DNA of 64,000 nucleotides from Lysobacter panacisoli. Its GTDB lineage: Bacteria > Pseudomonadota > Gammaproteobacteria > Xanthomonadales > Xanthomonadaceae. The stretch lies in NCBI RefSeq assembly GCF_009765165.1, contig NZ_VLNU01000001.1:1913001-1977000 (forward strand), read 5' to 3'. Shown here in pieces: positions 44,583 through 53,907 of the stretch. A program made the translations under genes and the position numbers. A model generated the notes under the pieces. The model made no database searches and was not told the DNA's origin. It saw nothing but the letters and a program-made list of their open reading frames with translations. Numbering within the stretch: the stretch's first letter is position 1; every line of letters starts with the position of its first letter.

Positions 44583-45053
44583 TCACCCGATCACGAACAG
44601 CGGCTGGTCGAACTCGATCGGCTGGCCGCTCTCGACCATCACCTTGAGCACCGTGCCGGCGACGTCGGCTTCGATCGGGTTGAACATCTTCATCGCCTCG
44701 ATGATGCCCAGCGTGTCGCCGGCCTTGACCGCCTGGCCGACGCTGACGAACGCCGGCTTGTCCGGCGAGGGCGAGGCGTAGAACGTACCGACCATCGGCG
44801 CACGCACGATATGGCCCGGCGGCAGGTCGGCGACGGGCTTGGGCGTGCCGCCGCTGGCGGCCTCGGTCGGGCCGTGCATCGGCATCACGGGCGCGGCAAC
44901 CGGTGCGGCGTGCATCACCGGGGCCGCGGCCACGGCGATGCCCTTCGGCGTACGGGCCAGGCGGACCGACTCCTCGCCTTCCTTGATCTCGATCTCGGCG
45001 AGATTGGATTCTTCGAGCAGGTCGATCAGCTTCTTGATTTTGCGCAGGTCCAT
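44583..45053 (-). CDS. accB: Biotin carboxyl carrier protein of acetyl-CoA carboxylase
   Basis: A 156-residue carrier. The N-terminus [20 protein letters not shown] is the usual dimerisation segment, then an Ala/Pro-rich linker, then the biotinyl domain (about 80-156) with the target EAMKM: Lys122 carries the biotin. [19 protein letters not shown] is also typical. It stands between aroQ (50 bases upstream) and accC. Confidence 0.97.
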   Translation of the reverse strand: MDLRKIKKLIDLLEESNLAEIEIKEGEESVRLARTPKGIAVAAAPVMHAAPVAAPVMPMHGPTEAASGGTPKPVADLPPGHIVRAPMVGTFYASPSPDKPAFVSVGQAVKAGDTLGIIEAMKMFNPIEADVAGTVLKVMVESGQPIEFDQPLFVIG

Positions 45054-45103
45054 GGTGGGCCTCTAGGTCATGCGCCCGCTCAGCGCGGGCAGGTCGGTTG
45101 GAA

Positions 45104-45550
45104 TCAGGGCGACGCGGCCAGCCGGGCCAGGGCCGCGTCGAGGGCGTAGCGGTAACTGTCCGCGCCGAAGCCGCACACCACGCCCACGGCCAGATCGCTG
45201 AAGTAGCTGGTGTGGCGGAAGGGTTCGCGGCGGTGCGGGTTGGACAGGTGGACTTCGATGAAGGGCAGGGCCACCGCCGCCAGCGCGTCGCGCACGGCGA
45301 CGCTGGTGTGGGTGAAGGCGGCCGGATTGATCAGGACGAAGGCGGTCCCGTCCTCGCGCGCGGCCTGGATCCGGTCGACGAGGACGTGCTCGGCGTTGGA
45401 CTGCAGGCTTTCGAACGCATGGCCGGCAGACTCGGCGCGGGCGCGCAGGTCGGCGTCGATGTCGGCGAGCGTCGTGCGGCCGTAGACCTCCGGCTCGCGT
45501 GTGCCGAGCAGGTTGAGGTTGGGGCCATGCAGGACCAGCAGCTTCGCCAT
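45104..45550 (-). CDS. aroQ: 3-dehydroquinate dehydratase, type II
   Basis: A 148-residue enzyme for the third step of the shikimate pathway. Type II hallmarks: [20 protein letters not shown] with the catalytic Tyr23 and nearby Arg18, [36 protein letters not shown] and [18 protein letters not shown]. It is first in the aroQ-accB-accC order known from many gammaproteobacteria. Confidence 0.97.
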   Translation of the reverse strand: MAKLLVLHGPNLNLLGTREPEVYGRTTLADIDADLRARAESAGHAFESLQSNAEHVLVDRIQAAREDGTAFVLINPAAFTHTSVAVRDALAAVALPFIEVHLSNPHRREPFRHTSYFSDLAVGVVCGFGADSYRYALDAALARLAASP

Positions 45551-45680
45551 CGCGGACCGGGAATTCCCATCGAACGGGTCTGAAGGGCGGCAGTGTGCGC
45601 CATGCCCGTCGGGGTGTCCAGACGTTCGGTGCCGTATCGGCGAAGTTCGCGGAATTTAATCAGTTGTTTGAGTGGTCGCT

Positions 45681-46277
45681 CTAATCTGCGACCCAGTTGT
45701 CGATTTCGCCGTGCTGGAACGGCCCGATCTTCTGCCTGATCAGCCGTCCGTCGGCGGACACCAGCACGGTGTAGGGCAGTACCCCTTTCGGATTGCCCAG
45801 TTGTACGCCCGCGTCGCGCGGTCCGGCCTGGTCGAGCAGGATCGGGTAGCGCACCGGAATCCGCTTGAGGAAGTCCTGGACGGCGGCCGCATCATCCAGC
45901 GCGATGCCGACCACTTGCGTGCCGTTCGCACCCTGCGCGGCGGCGAAGCGGTCGAGCTCGGGCATCTCTTCGATGCACGGCCCGCACCAGCTGGCCCACA
46001 GGTTGATCAGCAGCGGCCGCCCGGCGTAGGCGGCGGGCAGGGCCACGTTGCGACCGTCGAGCGACGGAAGCTGCAGCGCCGGGATGACCTCGCCGCGCCG
46101 AGCCACGGCCAGGTCGGCGGGAGGCTTCGGCGCCGTGGCTTCCATCGCCGACTGCAGCGCGCGCTGGCCGACCTCGGTCCGCAGCAACGGGCCGGGGCCG
46201 TTGAGCCACAGGCCCGCGCCGGCGCCAAGCACGCCGGCCACGGCGGCGACCAGCAGGATCTTGCCGGTCGAACCCAT
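45681..46277 (-). CDS. TlpA-family periplasmic thioredoxin-like disulfide reductase
   Basis: A 198-residue membrane-anchored thiol protein. An N-terminal helix (ILLVAAVAGVLGAGAGLWL) is followed by a TlpA/ResA-type thioredoxin domain with LINLWASWCGPCIEEMPELD (active-site CGPC, preceded by Trp), VVGIALDDAAAV and the cis-Pro in GVLPYTVLV. Its ATG shares one base with the dsbD stop (TGATG), so it is translationally coupled. It is probably reduced by the DsbD upstream and serves cytochrome c maturation or envelope protein repair; the target is not known. Confidence 0.9.
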   Translation of the reverse strand: MGSTGKILLVAAVAGVLGAGAGLWLNGPGPLLRTEVGQRALQSAMEATAPKPPADLAVARRGEVIPALQLPSLDGRNVALPAAYAGRPLLINLWASWCGPCIEEMPELDRFAAAQGANGTQVVGIALDDAAAVQDFLKRIPVRYPILLDQAGPRDAGVQLGNPKGVLPYTVLVSADGRLIRQKIGPFQHGEIDNWVAD

Positions 46278-48691
46278 CAGCGCGCGGCCCGGTTCGCGCG
46301 TTCGACGAACTTGTCGGCGTCTTCGAAGCCGAACAGCCGCAGCTCGCGGCGTTCCGCACCGTCGGCGTAGTACAGCGTGGCCGGCGGGCCGATGATGCCC
46401 AGCCGCTTCATCAGCGCCTGGTCGGTGTCGTCGTTGGCGGTCACGTCGGCCTTGAGCAGGACGAAACCGGACAGCGCGCGGTGCACGGCAGGTTCGGGGA
46501 AGGTGTACTTCTCCATTTCCTTGCAGGACACGCACCAGTCGGCATAGAAGTCGAGCATCACCGGCTTGCCGGCCGCCTTGGCCGCGGCGACCTCACGGTC
46601 GAGATCCTCCAGCGACTTGATCTTGCGGAACGGCAGCTCGGCTTCGCGCACGCCGCCACTGCGCAGGCCGGCGAGCGGCTGCAGCGGATCATGGCTGCCG
46701 GCCATCGCGCCGACCAGTTGCGCCGCGCCGAACAGACCCAGCACCAGCGCGGCGGTCCAGCCGACCACGCGCGCACCGGCGCCGTGCGCGGCCCGGATCG
46801 CGACCGCTATCGCGGCCGCAGCGGCGAGCAGCACCACGCCCCACAACGCCAGCGTGGCGGCCGCCGGCAGGATGCGCGACAGCATCCAGATCGCCAGGCC
46901 GAGGAAGATGAAGCCGAACACGCGCTGCACCGCGACCATCCACGGTCCGCTGGTCGGCAGGCCCTTGCCCGCGGCCACACCGAATGCGAGCAGCGGCACG
47001 CCCATGCCCATCGCGAGCAGGAACAACGCCGCACCGCCGAACGCCGGATCCTGGGTCTGGCCGATGTAGAGCACCGCCGCCGCCAGCGGCGGCGCCACGC
47101 AGGGGCCGACGATCAGTGCCGACAGCGCGCCCATGATCGCCACGCCGACCCACGAGCCGCCACGCTGGCGGTCGGTCATCGAACCCAGGCGGTTGCGCAG
47201 GGCGGTCGGCAGCTGCAGCTCGTACAGGCCGAAACTCGACAGCGCGAGCGCGATGAAGATGAGCGCGAAGACCACGATCACCCACGGCGTCTGGAACGCG
47301 ACCTGCAGGTTCGCGCCGACCAGGCCGGCGATCACGCCGGCGACGGTGAACACCAGCGCATTGGCCAGCACGTACACGAACGACAGCGAGAACGCGCGGC
47401 GCGCGCCCAGGCCCGGGCCGTGGCCGGCGATCAGGCCGGACAGGATCGGGATCATCGGCAATACGCAGGGCGTGAACGACAGCAGCAGGCCGAAGCCGAA
47501 GAAGCTCGCCAGCGCCCACCAGCGGTTCGGGCCGGACAACGCCTTGGCGAGACGGCTGTCTTCGGCCAGGTTGGCTTCGTCAGCGGTGGTCGCGGACGGC
47601 GCCGTTGTTGCAGCGGTCGCGGGGATCGCCTCGCTACCTGCGGTCGCTGGGGCTGCGCTGGCGACGGCGGTCGCGTCTTCAGTCGGAGCCGTCGAGGTCG
47701 CGGTCGTCGCAGGCGCCGCATCGAGCGCCTTGACCACGCCGGCAGGAAGCGCGACATCGACTTCGCGCGTCATCGGCGGATAGCAGATGCCGTCGGTCTG
47801 GCAGCCCTGGAAGCGTGCGGTGAGATGCAGGCGCGTGGCGCCGGCCTCGCGGCGCGCGAGCGGCACCGGCACTTCGACCTGGTCGAAGAACACCACGACG
47901 TCGCCGAAATGTTCGTCGCGATGTGCCACGCCCCGCGGCCAGCGCGGCGCGCCCAGCGCGAAGCCGGCGCGCTTCGCCGCGTCGTCGAGCGTCAGCGTGG
48001 TCTTGTCGCGGTACAGGTAGTAGCCGCGCGCCGGCGTGAAGCGCAGCAGCAACGTATTGCCGTCGCCGGCGATCGCCTCGAAGCCGAACGCCTGTTCCGG
48101 CGGCAGCGGCAGCGCGTCCGTGGCACCGGTCTTTCCACCAAACAGTCCGCCACTGAGCGGTGCGCCGGAACGCGCGGCACCAAAGTTCACCACCGGCTGT
48201 TCGTCGGCGTTCGCGCCCGCCGATGCCGGCAGTGCGACGTTCACGCTGCGCGTCTGCGGCGGGTAGCAGATGCCCGCGTCGGCGCAGCCCTGGTATTTGA
48301 TCTTCAGCGTGACCTGTCGCGCCTTCGCCGTGCCGGGCAGCACCGCGGTGAGTGCCTGGCGGTAGGTCTCGACCTTGCCGAAGAACTCGTCTTCGTGCGC
48401 GTCGCCCTTGGGCAGCTGCAGCGGCTGTGCAGCGAAGCCGGCGTCGGCCTGCACGGCGATGCGATGGCGGTAGAGGTAGTAGCCGTCGGCGATGCGCCAG
48501 CGGATTTCGATGCGGTCCGGCGATGGTGCTTCGGCGCGCAGGGCGAAGGCTTCGTCGACCGGCAGCAGGTCGTCCGGGTCGATCGCCGCATGCGCCGGCA
48601 GGATGGTCAGCGCGGTCAGCGCGGCGGCGCCCAGGCGCAGGGCGAGGGAACGGAATTGTCCGCGAAGGCGGGAGCGGAATGCGTCAGTCAT
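46277..48691 (-). CDS. dsbD: Thiol:disulfide interchange protein DsbD with two N-terminal alpha domains
   Basis: An 804-residue inner-membrane electron conduit that moves reducing power from cytoplasmic thioredoxin to the periplasm. E. coli DsbD has 565 residues with one alpha domain. Here two alpha domains are visible: about 37-155 (Cys136 and Cys142 in YQGCADAGICYPP) and about 195-320 (Cys297 and Cys303 in FQGCQTDGICYPP). An Ala/Thr-rich linker follows, then the membrane beta domain (Cys409 in FTPCVLPMIPI, Cys531 in VGPCVAPPL) and the thioredoxin-like gamma domain (Cys720, Cys723 in DWCVSCKEM). Its start overlaps the cutA stop by 8 bases; tlpA follows. Confidence 0.95.
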   Translation of the reverse strand: MTDAFRSRLRGQFRSLALRLGAAALTALTILPAHAAIDPDDLLPVDEAFALRAEAPSPDRIEIRWRIADGYYLYRHRIAVQADAGFAAQPLQLPKGDAHEDEFFGKVETYRQALTAVLPGTAKARQVTLKIKYQGCADAGICYPPQTRSVNVALPASAGANADEQPVVNFGAARSGAPLSGGLFGGKTGATDALPLPPEQAFGFEAIAGDGNTLLLRFTPARGYYLYRDKTTLTLDDAAKRAGFALGAPRWPRGVAHRDEHFGDVVVFFDQVEVPVPLARREAGATRLHLTARFQGCQTDGICYPPMTREVDVALPAGVVKALDAAPATTATSTAPTEDATAVASAAPATAGSEAIPATAATTAPSATTADEANLAEDSRLAKALSGPNRWWALASFFGFGLLLSFTPCVLPMIPILSGLIAGHGPGLGARRAFSLSFVYVLANALVFTVAGVIAGLVGANLQVAFQTPWVIVVFALIFIALALSSFGLYELQLPTALRNRLGSMTDRQRGGSWVGVAIMGALSALIVGPCVAPPLAAAVLYIGQTQDPAFGGAALFLLAMGMGVPLLAFGVAAGKGLPTSGPWMVAVQRVFGFIFLGLAIWMLSRILPAAATLALWGVVLLAAAAAIAVAIRAAHGAGARVVGWTAALVLGLFGAAQLVGAMAGSHDPLQPLAGLRSGGVREAELPFRKIKSLEDLDREVAAAKAAGKPVMLDFYADWCVSCKEMEKYTFPEPAVHRALSGFVLLKADVTANDDTDQALMKRLGIIGPPATLYYADGAERRELRLFGFEDADKFVERANRAAR

Positions 48692-49025
48692 CGTCTCGGG
48701 TCTGTTCGGCCACCCAGTCCAGGTAGGCGGCCAGGCCGCCCACCGCTTCGACCGCGATGGCCTCGGGCAGTTCATAGGGATGCAGAGCCTGCAGTCGCGC
48801 GATCAGCGCGTCCTGGCGGTCGGCGGTGGTCTTGATCAGCAGCAGGATTTCGTCGCCGCGCTCGACCGCGCCCTGCCAGCGGTACGTGGAGACGACGCCG
48901 GGAAGCATGTTGACGCACGCCGCCAGGCGCTCGCTGACAAGCGAGCGGGCGAGGGCATCGGCGGTCTGCGGATCGGGGCAGGTGCTGAGCACCAGCCGGA
49001 CCGGCGGGGCGGGAGACGCGGCCAT
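48684..49025 (-). CDS. cutA: Divalent-cation tolerance protein CutA1
   Basis: A 113-residue trimeric cytosolic protein. Signature parts are VLSTCPDPQTADALARSLVS, RLAACVNMLPGVVSTYRWQG, EILLLIKTTADRQDALIARL and HPYELPEAIAV. CutA1 is linked to copper tolerance in E. coli through the neighbouring cutA2 (dsbD) locus; its own molecular role is still debated. The gene overlaps dsbD by 8 bases, so cutA-dsbD-tlpA is one transcript. Confidence 0.94.
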   Translation of the reverse strand: MAASPAPPVRLVLSTCPDPQTADALARSLVSERLAACVNMLPGVVSTYRWQGAVERGDEILLLIKTTADRQDALIARLQALHPYELPEAIAVEAVGGLAAYLDWVAEQTRDDD

Positions 49026-49152
49026 GAGGGGCGCCAGTGTAGGGCACCGGCCTCGGGCATGGGCGTGGGAAGGTTGCGGCCGGCCGGTCACCCGGGCGTC
49101 GGGGCTTTGGCGTAGGCTGCCGGCGCCGGCCCCCACCGGCACGGGAGGTCCG

Positions 49153-49605
49153 ATGCCGTACCGCTCCATCGCCGTCCTCGCGCTGTGCGCGTTCGCCGTG
49201 CCGGCCGCCCTGGCCCAGCCGGGCGATGCGCACGGCATCCGCGTTCGCGCCGCCTGCTACCAGGCGACGCCCGCGCCGCGGCTGATCATCGACCTGAGCT
49301 GCGAGCACGCGATGGATTGCTGGCGCGATCCCGCCACGATCGGCGTCATCGACCTGGAGACCGGCAAGCGGGTGAGTTCCTCCGCCAACGACCTGGTCTA
49401 CGTCGATGCCAATGGCGCACTGCTGGTCGAGCCGCCGATGCAGGGCGTCATCCGCGCGGTCTGGACCGTGGGCCTGGGCGACGCGGTGCTGCCCAAGCGC
49501 GTCCAGCTGGTGCAGGGCGACGAAACCGCGACGTCCGCGTTCGAACCGGCTGCCGACTGCGCGGCCCTGCCGCCTGCTGCCGTCAGACGCCTGCTCGGAC
49601 GCTGA
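49153..49605 (+). CDS. Small exported protein, unknown
   Basis: A 150-residue protein with a signal peptide (MPYRSIAVLALCAFAVPAAL, cleavage near AQ). The mature part has an Ig-like beta pattern and three Cys (AACYQATPAP, LSCEHAMDCW), with a further Cys near the end (ADCAAL), compatible with two disulfides. No family recognised. GGGAGG precedes the ATG. Its stop lies 3 bases from the convergent XRE gene's stop. Confidence 0.72.
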   Translation: MPYRSIAVLALCAFAVPAALAQPGDAHGIRVRAACYQATPAPRLIIDLSCEHAMDCWRDPATIGVIDLETGKRVSSSANDLVYVDANGALLVEPPMQGVIRAVWTVGLGDAVLPKRVQLVQGDETATSAFEPAADCAALPPAAVRRLLGR

Positions 49606-49607
49606 AC

Positions 49608-50009
49608 CTATCGGCGCGCGGCGCCGGTGCGACCGCGCCCGGTGCGCACGTCGGCCAGTTGTTCGACCACTTCCACCAGCGGTGCCTTAGAGCGGGTCGG
49701 CGCCTCGCGGAAGGCGGCGATCAGGCGCAGCTCCAGTGGGTCCTCGATCAGGATCGCGTCAGCCGCGGCGACGGAGTCCATCGCCGTTTCGGCCGAGAGG
49801 TTCATGTTGCCGCGCCCCGTCGCCAGCCATTCGAACTGGACCCCGGTGACCAGTGCGATATCGCGCAGGTGGGACACGCTCGGGAACTTGCCGCGCGTGG
49901 CCTCCCAGTGCCCGACGGCACTGCGCTGGACGCCCACGGCCGTGCCGAGCGAGGCCTGGGAGAGGCCGGCATGGCGCCGGGCGAGACGAATGCGTTGCTG
50001 CGGGGTCAT
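49608..50009 (-). CDS. XRE family transcriptional regulator
   Basis: A 133-residue repressor-type protein. Residues 1-60 are a lambda-repressor-like helix-turn-helix (IRLARRHAGLSQASLGTAVG, VQRSAVGHWEATRGKFPSV) closing with QFEWLATGRG, as in phage CI/Cro-type regulators. The remainder is acidic, then basic (GRGRTGAARR), and lacks a LexA-like peptidase, so it is not a full CI. I chose the ATG at 50009, which fits the family start; an upstream extension would cover the palindromic operator at 50024. Probably autoregulated; its target genes are unknown. Confidence 0.85.
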   Translation of the reverse strand: MTPQQRIRLARRHAGLSQASLGTAVGVQRSAVGHWEATRGKFPSVSHLRDIALVTGVQFEWLATGRGNMNLSAETAMDSVAAADAILIEDPLELRLIAAFREAPTRSKAPLVEVVEQLADVRTGRGRTGAARR

Positions 50010-50023
50010 GGGCTGGCTACCTG

Positions 50024-50040
50024 TGCTCACCTGGTGAACA
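50024..50040. promoter_or_regulatory. Palindromic operator, probable XRE autoregulation site
   Basis: TGCTCACC-T-GGTGAACA is a 17-base inverted repeat with 7 of 8 arm positions paired, the shape of lambda-type operators. It sits 15 bases upstream of the XRE start codon, where a bound repressor would block its own gene. A second small inverted repeat (CGCTA-ACGG-TAGCG) is at 50060-50073. Confidence 0.6.
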
Positions 50041-50099
50041 AAATACACGCCATGCTGTGCGCTAACGGTAGCGTATGACAGGATCGGCATACATGAAAG

Positions 50100-50321
50100 C
50101 CAACACTCCTCACAGTTTTGCCTGCGCGGCGCTACCCAACGTCAGCAGGCGCGCTCTGGCCGCAGGGCACGCAAATGCCCAACATCCATTCCCGAGCTGA
50201 CAAGGATTGTTGGCCATGACAAGGCGTCAGGTTCGGGGACGGGTGCAGGGACGCGCCAAGCTCAGGACGGCCAACTCCGCACCAAAAGAGCGCGTTCCAC
50301 GGGGACGCGCTCTTTCTTTTT
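50100..50321 (+). ncRNA. Candidate structured small RNA between xre and groES
   Basis: This stretch has no plausible coding frame but ends in a strong plus-strand terminator with no gene upstream of it on that strand. It contains a GCCTGC/GCAGGC stem (50120-50150), a GGGCA/TGCCC hairpin (50165-50180) and the terminator. Five GGA trinucleotides occur in its last 110 bases, four as GGACG, which is the base pattern favoured by RsmA/CsrA-type binding. I could not identify a promoter or a known RNA family. Confidence 0.35.
50285..50321 (+). terminator. Intrinsic terminator upstream of the groES promoter
   Basis: An 11-base-pair stem (AAAGAGCGCGT / ACGCGCTCTTT) with a 9-base loop (TCCACGGGG) is followed by CTTTTT. 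It points in the plus direction although no plus-strand gene precedes it, which is the main reason to suspect a small RNA here. It also shields groESL from read-through. Confidence 0.8.
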
Positions 50322-50372
50322 GCGTTTTGCGTTCTCACATCGGGGTTCACGTCCTGCAATACGCAGTCGCCC

Positions 50373-50400
50373 CTTGAAAGGCGGACAGGCTCCCCCACAT
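50373..50400 (+). promoter_or_regulatory. Sigma-32-type heat-shock promoter of groESL
   Basis: CTTGAAA (50373-50379) and CCCCACAT (50393-50400) match the -35 (CTTGAAA) and -10 (CCCCATNT) boxes of RpoH promoters, with a 13-base spacer inside the accepted range. It lies about 130 bases upstream of groES. Confidence 0.78.
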
Positions 50401-50441
50401 CTCGCCCATCCCGGTTCGCCGGGTTTTCTTCGCCCCGGACG

Positions 50442-50468
50442 TTGGCACTCAGCCGGGGCGACTGCTAA
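50442..50468 (+). promoter_or_regulatory. CIRCE-like HrcA operator upstream of groES
   Basis: TTGGCACTC-N9-GACTGCTAA differs from the CIRCE consensus TTAGCACTC-N9-GAGTGCTAA at one base in each arm, with the exact 9-base spacer. It lies between the sigma-32-like promoter and groES, so HrcA repression on top of RpoH activation is likely. Confidence 0.82.
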
Positions 50469-50526
50469 AATTTCGATTCTTTCCCCTTTGTTTCAATCAC
50501 TTACGTCATCCCCGGAGATTGTCGCG

Positions 50527-52579
<2,053 letters not shown>

Positions 52580-52602
52580 GTCCACGCACCCTTCGCGACA
52601 CG

Positions 52603-52636
52603 AAGAACCCCGCAGCGATGCGGGGTTCTTTTTTTT
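52603..52636 (+). terminator. Terminator of groESL
   Basis: A 12-base-pair stem (AAGAACCCCGCA / TGCGGGGTTCTT) with a GCGA loop is followed by at least six further T. It starts 24 bases after the groEL stop. Confidence 0.95.
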
Positions 52637-52738
52637 GCGCGTCGCGTTCGTGCGCGCACGCCATTTCAGAATCGTCCGACAGCCGCATCGGTACCGCGCC
52701 GATAGCGTTCTCCGGTTCATTGGAATTGGAGAGTCGTC

Positions 52739-53521
52739 GTGGGTTCGTTCGTGCTTCGCCTCGCGCCGTGCGCGCGCCTGGCCTGTATGGCGCTCGTCCT
52801 CTGCACGGGCGCGTGCCAGCGCGAGAAGCCGCCGTCCGTCTCCACGCCGCAGACGGTGCCCGTCGCGGTCGACGATGCGCCGCGCGACGTGTTCGAGCGC
52901 AATGCGCAGTCGATCGTCGGCATCAGCTATCCGGCCGGGGCGCACCTTCCGGCGGGACTCGCGCGAGAACTGCAGGCGTACGCCACTACGCAGCGTGCGA
53001 CGCTCGACGGCGCGATCGCCAGGCGCAAGCCGAACGATGCCCCGTACGAATTGACGCTGGCCTTCTCGCAGCTGGTCGACAGTCCGCGGCTCATCGTGAT
53101 CGGCGCCGACAGCAGCCTGTACACCGGGGGTGCCTCCAGCCGGTTCACCCAGCACTGGTTCGTCTGGCAGCGCGATCGCGAGCGGCTGTTGCGGGCCGAT
53201 GAACTCATGCCCGGCACGGCCGGCTGGACCGCGGTGCAGGCGTTCCTGCGCGACCCGGCGGCCACCACACCGGAGGCGCCTCCGGGCGCCCCGGCCAGCG
53301 CCGGCCTGGCCGATCCCCGCCAACTGGTCCCCAGGGTGAACTCGCAGGGACAGGTCTTCGCCGTGGGCGTGCCGACCCAGCAACCGGGCAGCGCAGAGAC
53401 GGCGGTGGTGGACGTGCCGGCGGACGTGGTCCGACCCTTCATCGCCCCCGAGTTCGCCTCCTGGTTCGCCGCGACCCCCGATTTGGCGGGGTCGCGGAGC
53501 GCGACCGGGGTCACTTTTTAA
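52739..53521 (+). CDS. DUF3298/RsiV-like lipoprotein
   Basis: A 260-residue protein with a lipoprotein signal (CMALVLCTGAC, lipobox CTGAC). After a Pro-rich spacer the domain with FERNAQSIVGISYPAG, YELTLAFSQLVDSPRLIVIG, SSLYTGGASSRFTQHWFVWQ and VVDVPADVVRPFIAPEFASW follows the pattern of DUF4163/DUF3298 proteins, the fold of the lysozyme-binding anti-sigma factor RsiV. There is no cytoplasmic anti-sigma part, so it is not itself RsiV. The GTG start at 52739 has GGAGAG upstream. Confidence 0.82.
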   Translation: MGSFVLRLAPCARLACMALVLCTGACQREKPPSVSTPQTVPVAVDDAPRDVFERNAQSIVGISYPAGAHLPAGLARELQAYATTQRATLDGAIARRKPNDAPYELTLAFSQLVDSPRLIVIGADSSLYTGGASSRFTQHWFVWQRDRERLLRADELMPGTAGWTAVQAFLRDPAATTPEAPPGAPASAGLADPRQLVPRVNSQGQVFAVGVPTQQPGSAETAVVDVPADVVRPFIAPEFASWFAATPDLAGSRSATGVTF

Positions 53522-53907
53522 ACCCGACAGTTCTCTTTTGCATTGCAGCGTGCAAAGCCCCTAACGGTTCCTTCACGATCAGCGCGCATCCCGACGTGGG
53601 GGAGGGAGCAGGCCCGCAACCGGTTCGACCGGGGCGGGCTTTTTATTTGTCCAAAGCCCAGGCAGCCGTTGCTGTCGGTCGGCAGGATTCTTGCCAACAC
53701 CGCCGCATCCGAGCCGCATGCATCCTGCCTCGTCGTTGCGAGGGCCAGACAGGAGCGCGCGTTGCGTGTCCTCCGCACCCAGCCGGGCGTGAGTCGTGAA
53801 AGACGCGCGCGCCTTCGCACCAACGCCGCCGACACACTGATCACGCAGTGCGATGACACGCCTGTGCGCAGCGAACATCGTCGTGCGTGCATGCCAGAAT
53901 CGCGCGG
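53522..53907. other. 386-base gap before glnE
   Basis: No gene is visible between the DUF3298 stop and glnE. A strong plus-strand terminator occurs at 53612-53648. The next 250 bases must carry the glnE promoter, but no clear boxes were found. Confidence 0.5.
53612..53648 (+). terminator. Intrinsic terminator after the DUF3298 gene
   Basis: A stem GCCCGC / GCGGGC with an inner CCGG/CCGG pair and TTCGA loop is followed by TTTTTATTT. It is 90 bases after the stop, a longer 3' end than its neighbours have. Confidence 0.82.

Noticed and set aside
46481-48835. 784-codon plus-strand frame opposite dsbD
   Set aside because: It is antisense to a gene with all DsbD cysteines in place, and its own translation has no recognisable domain.
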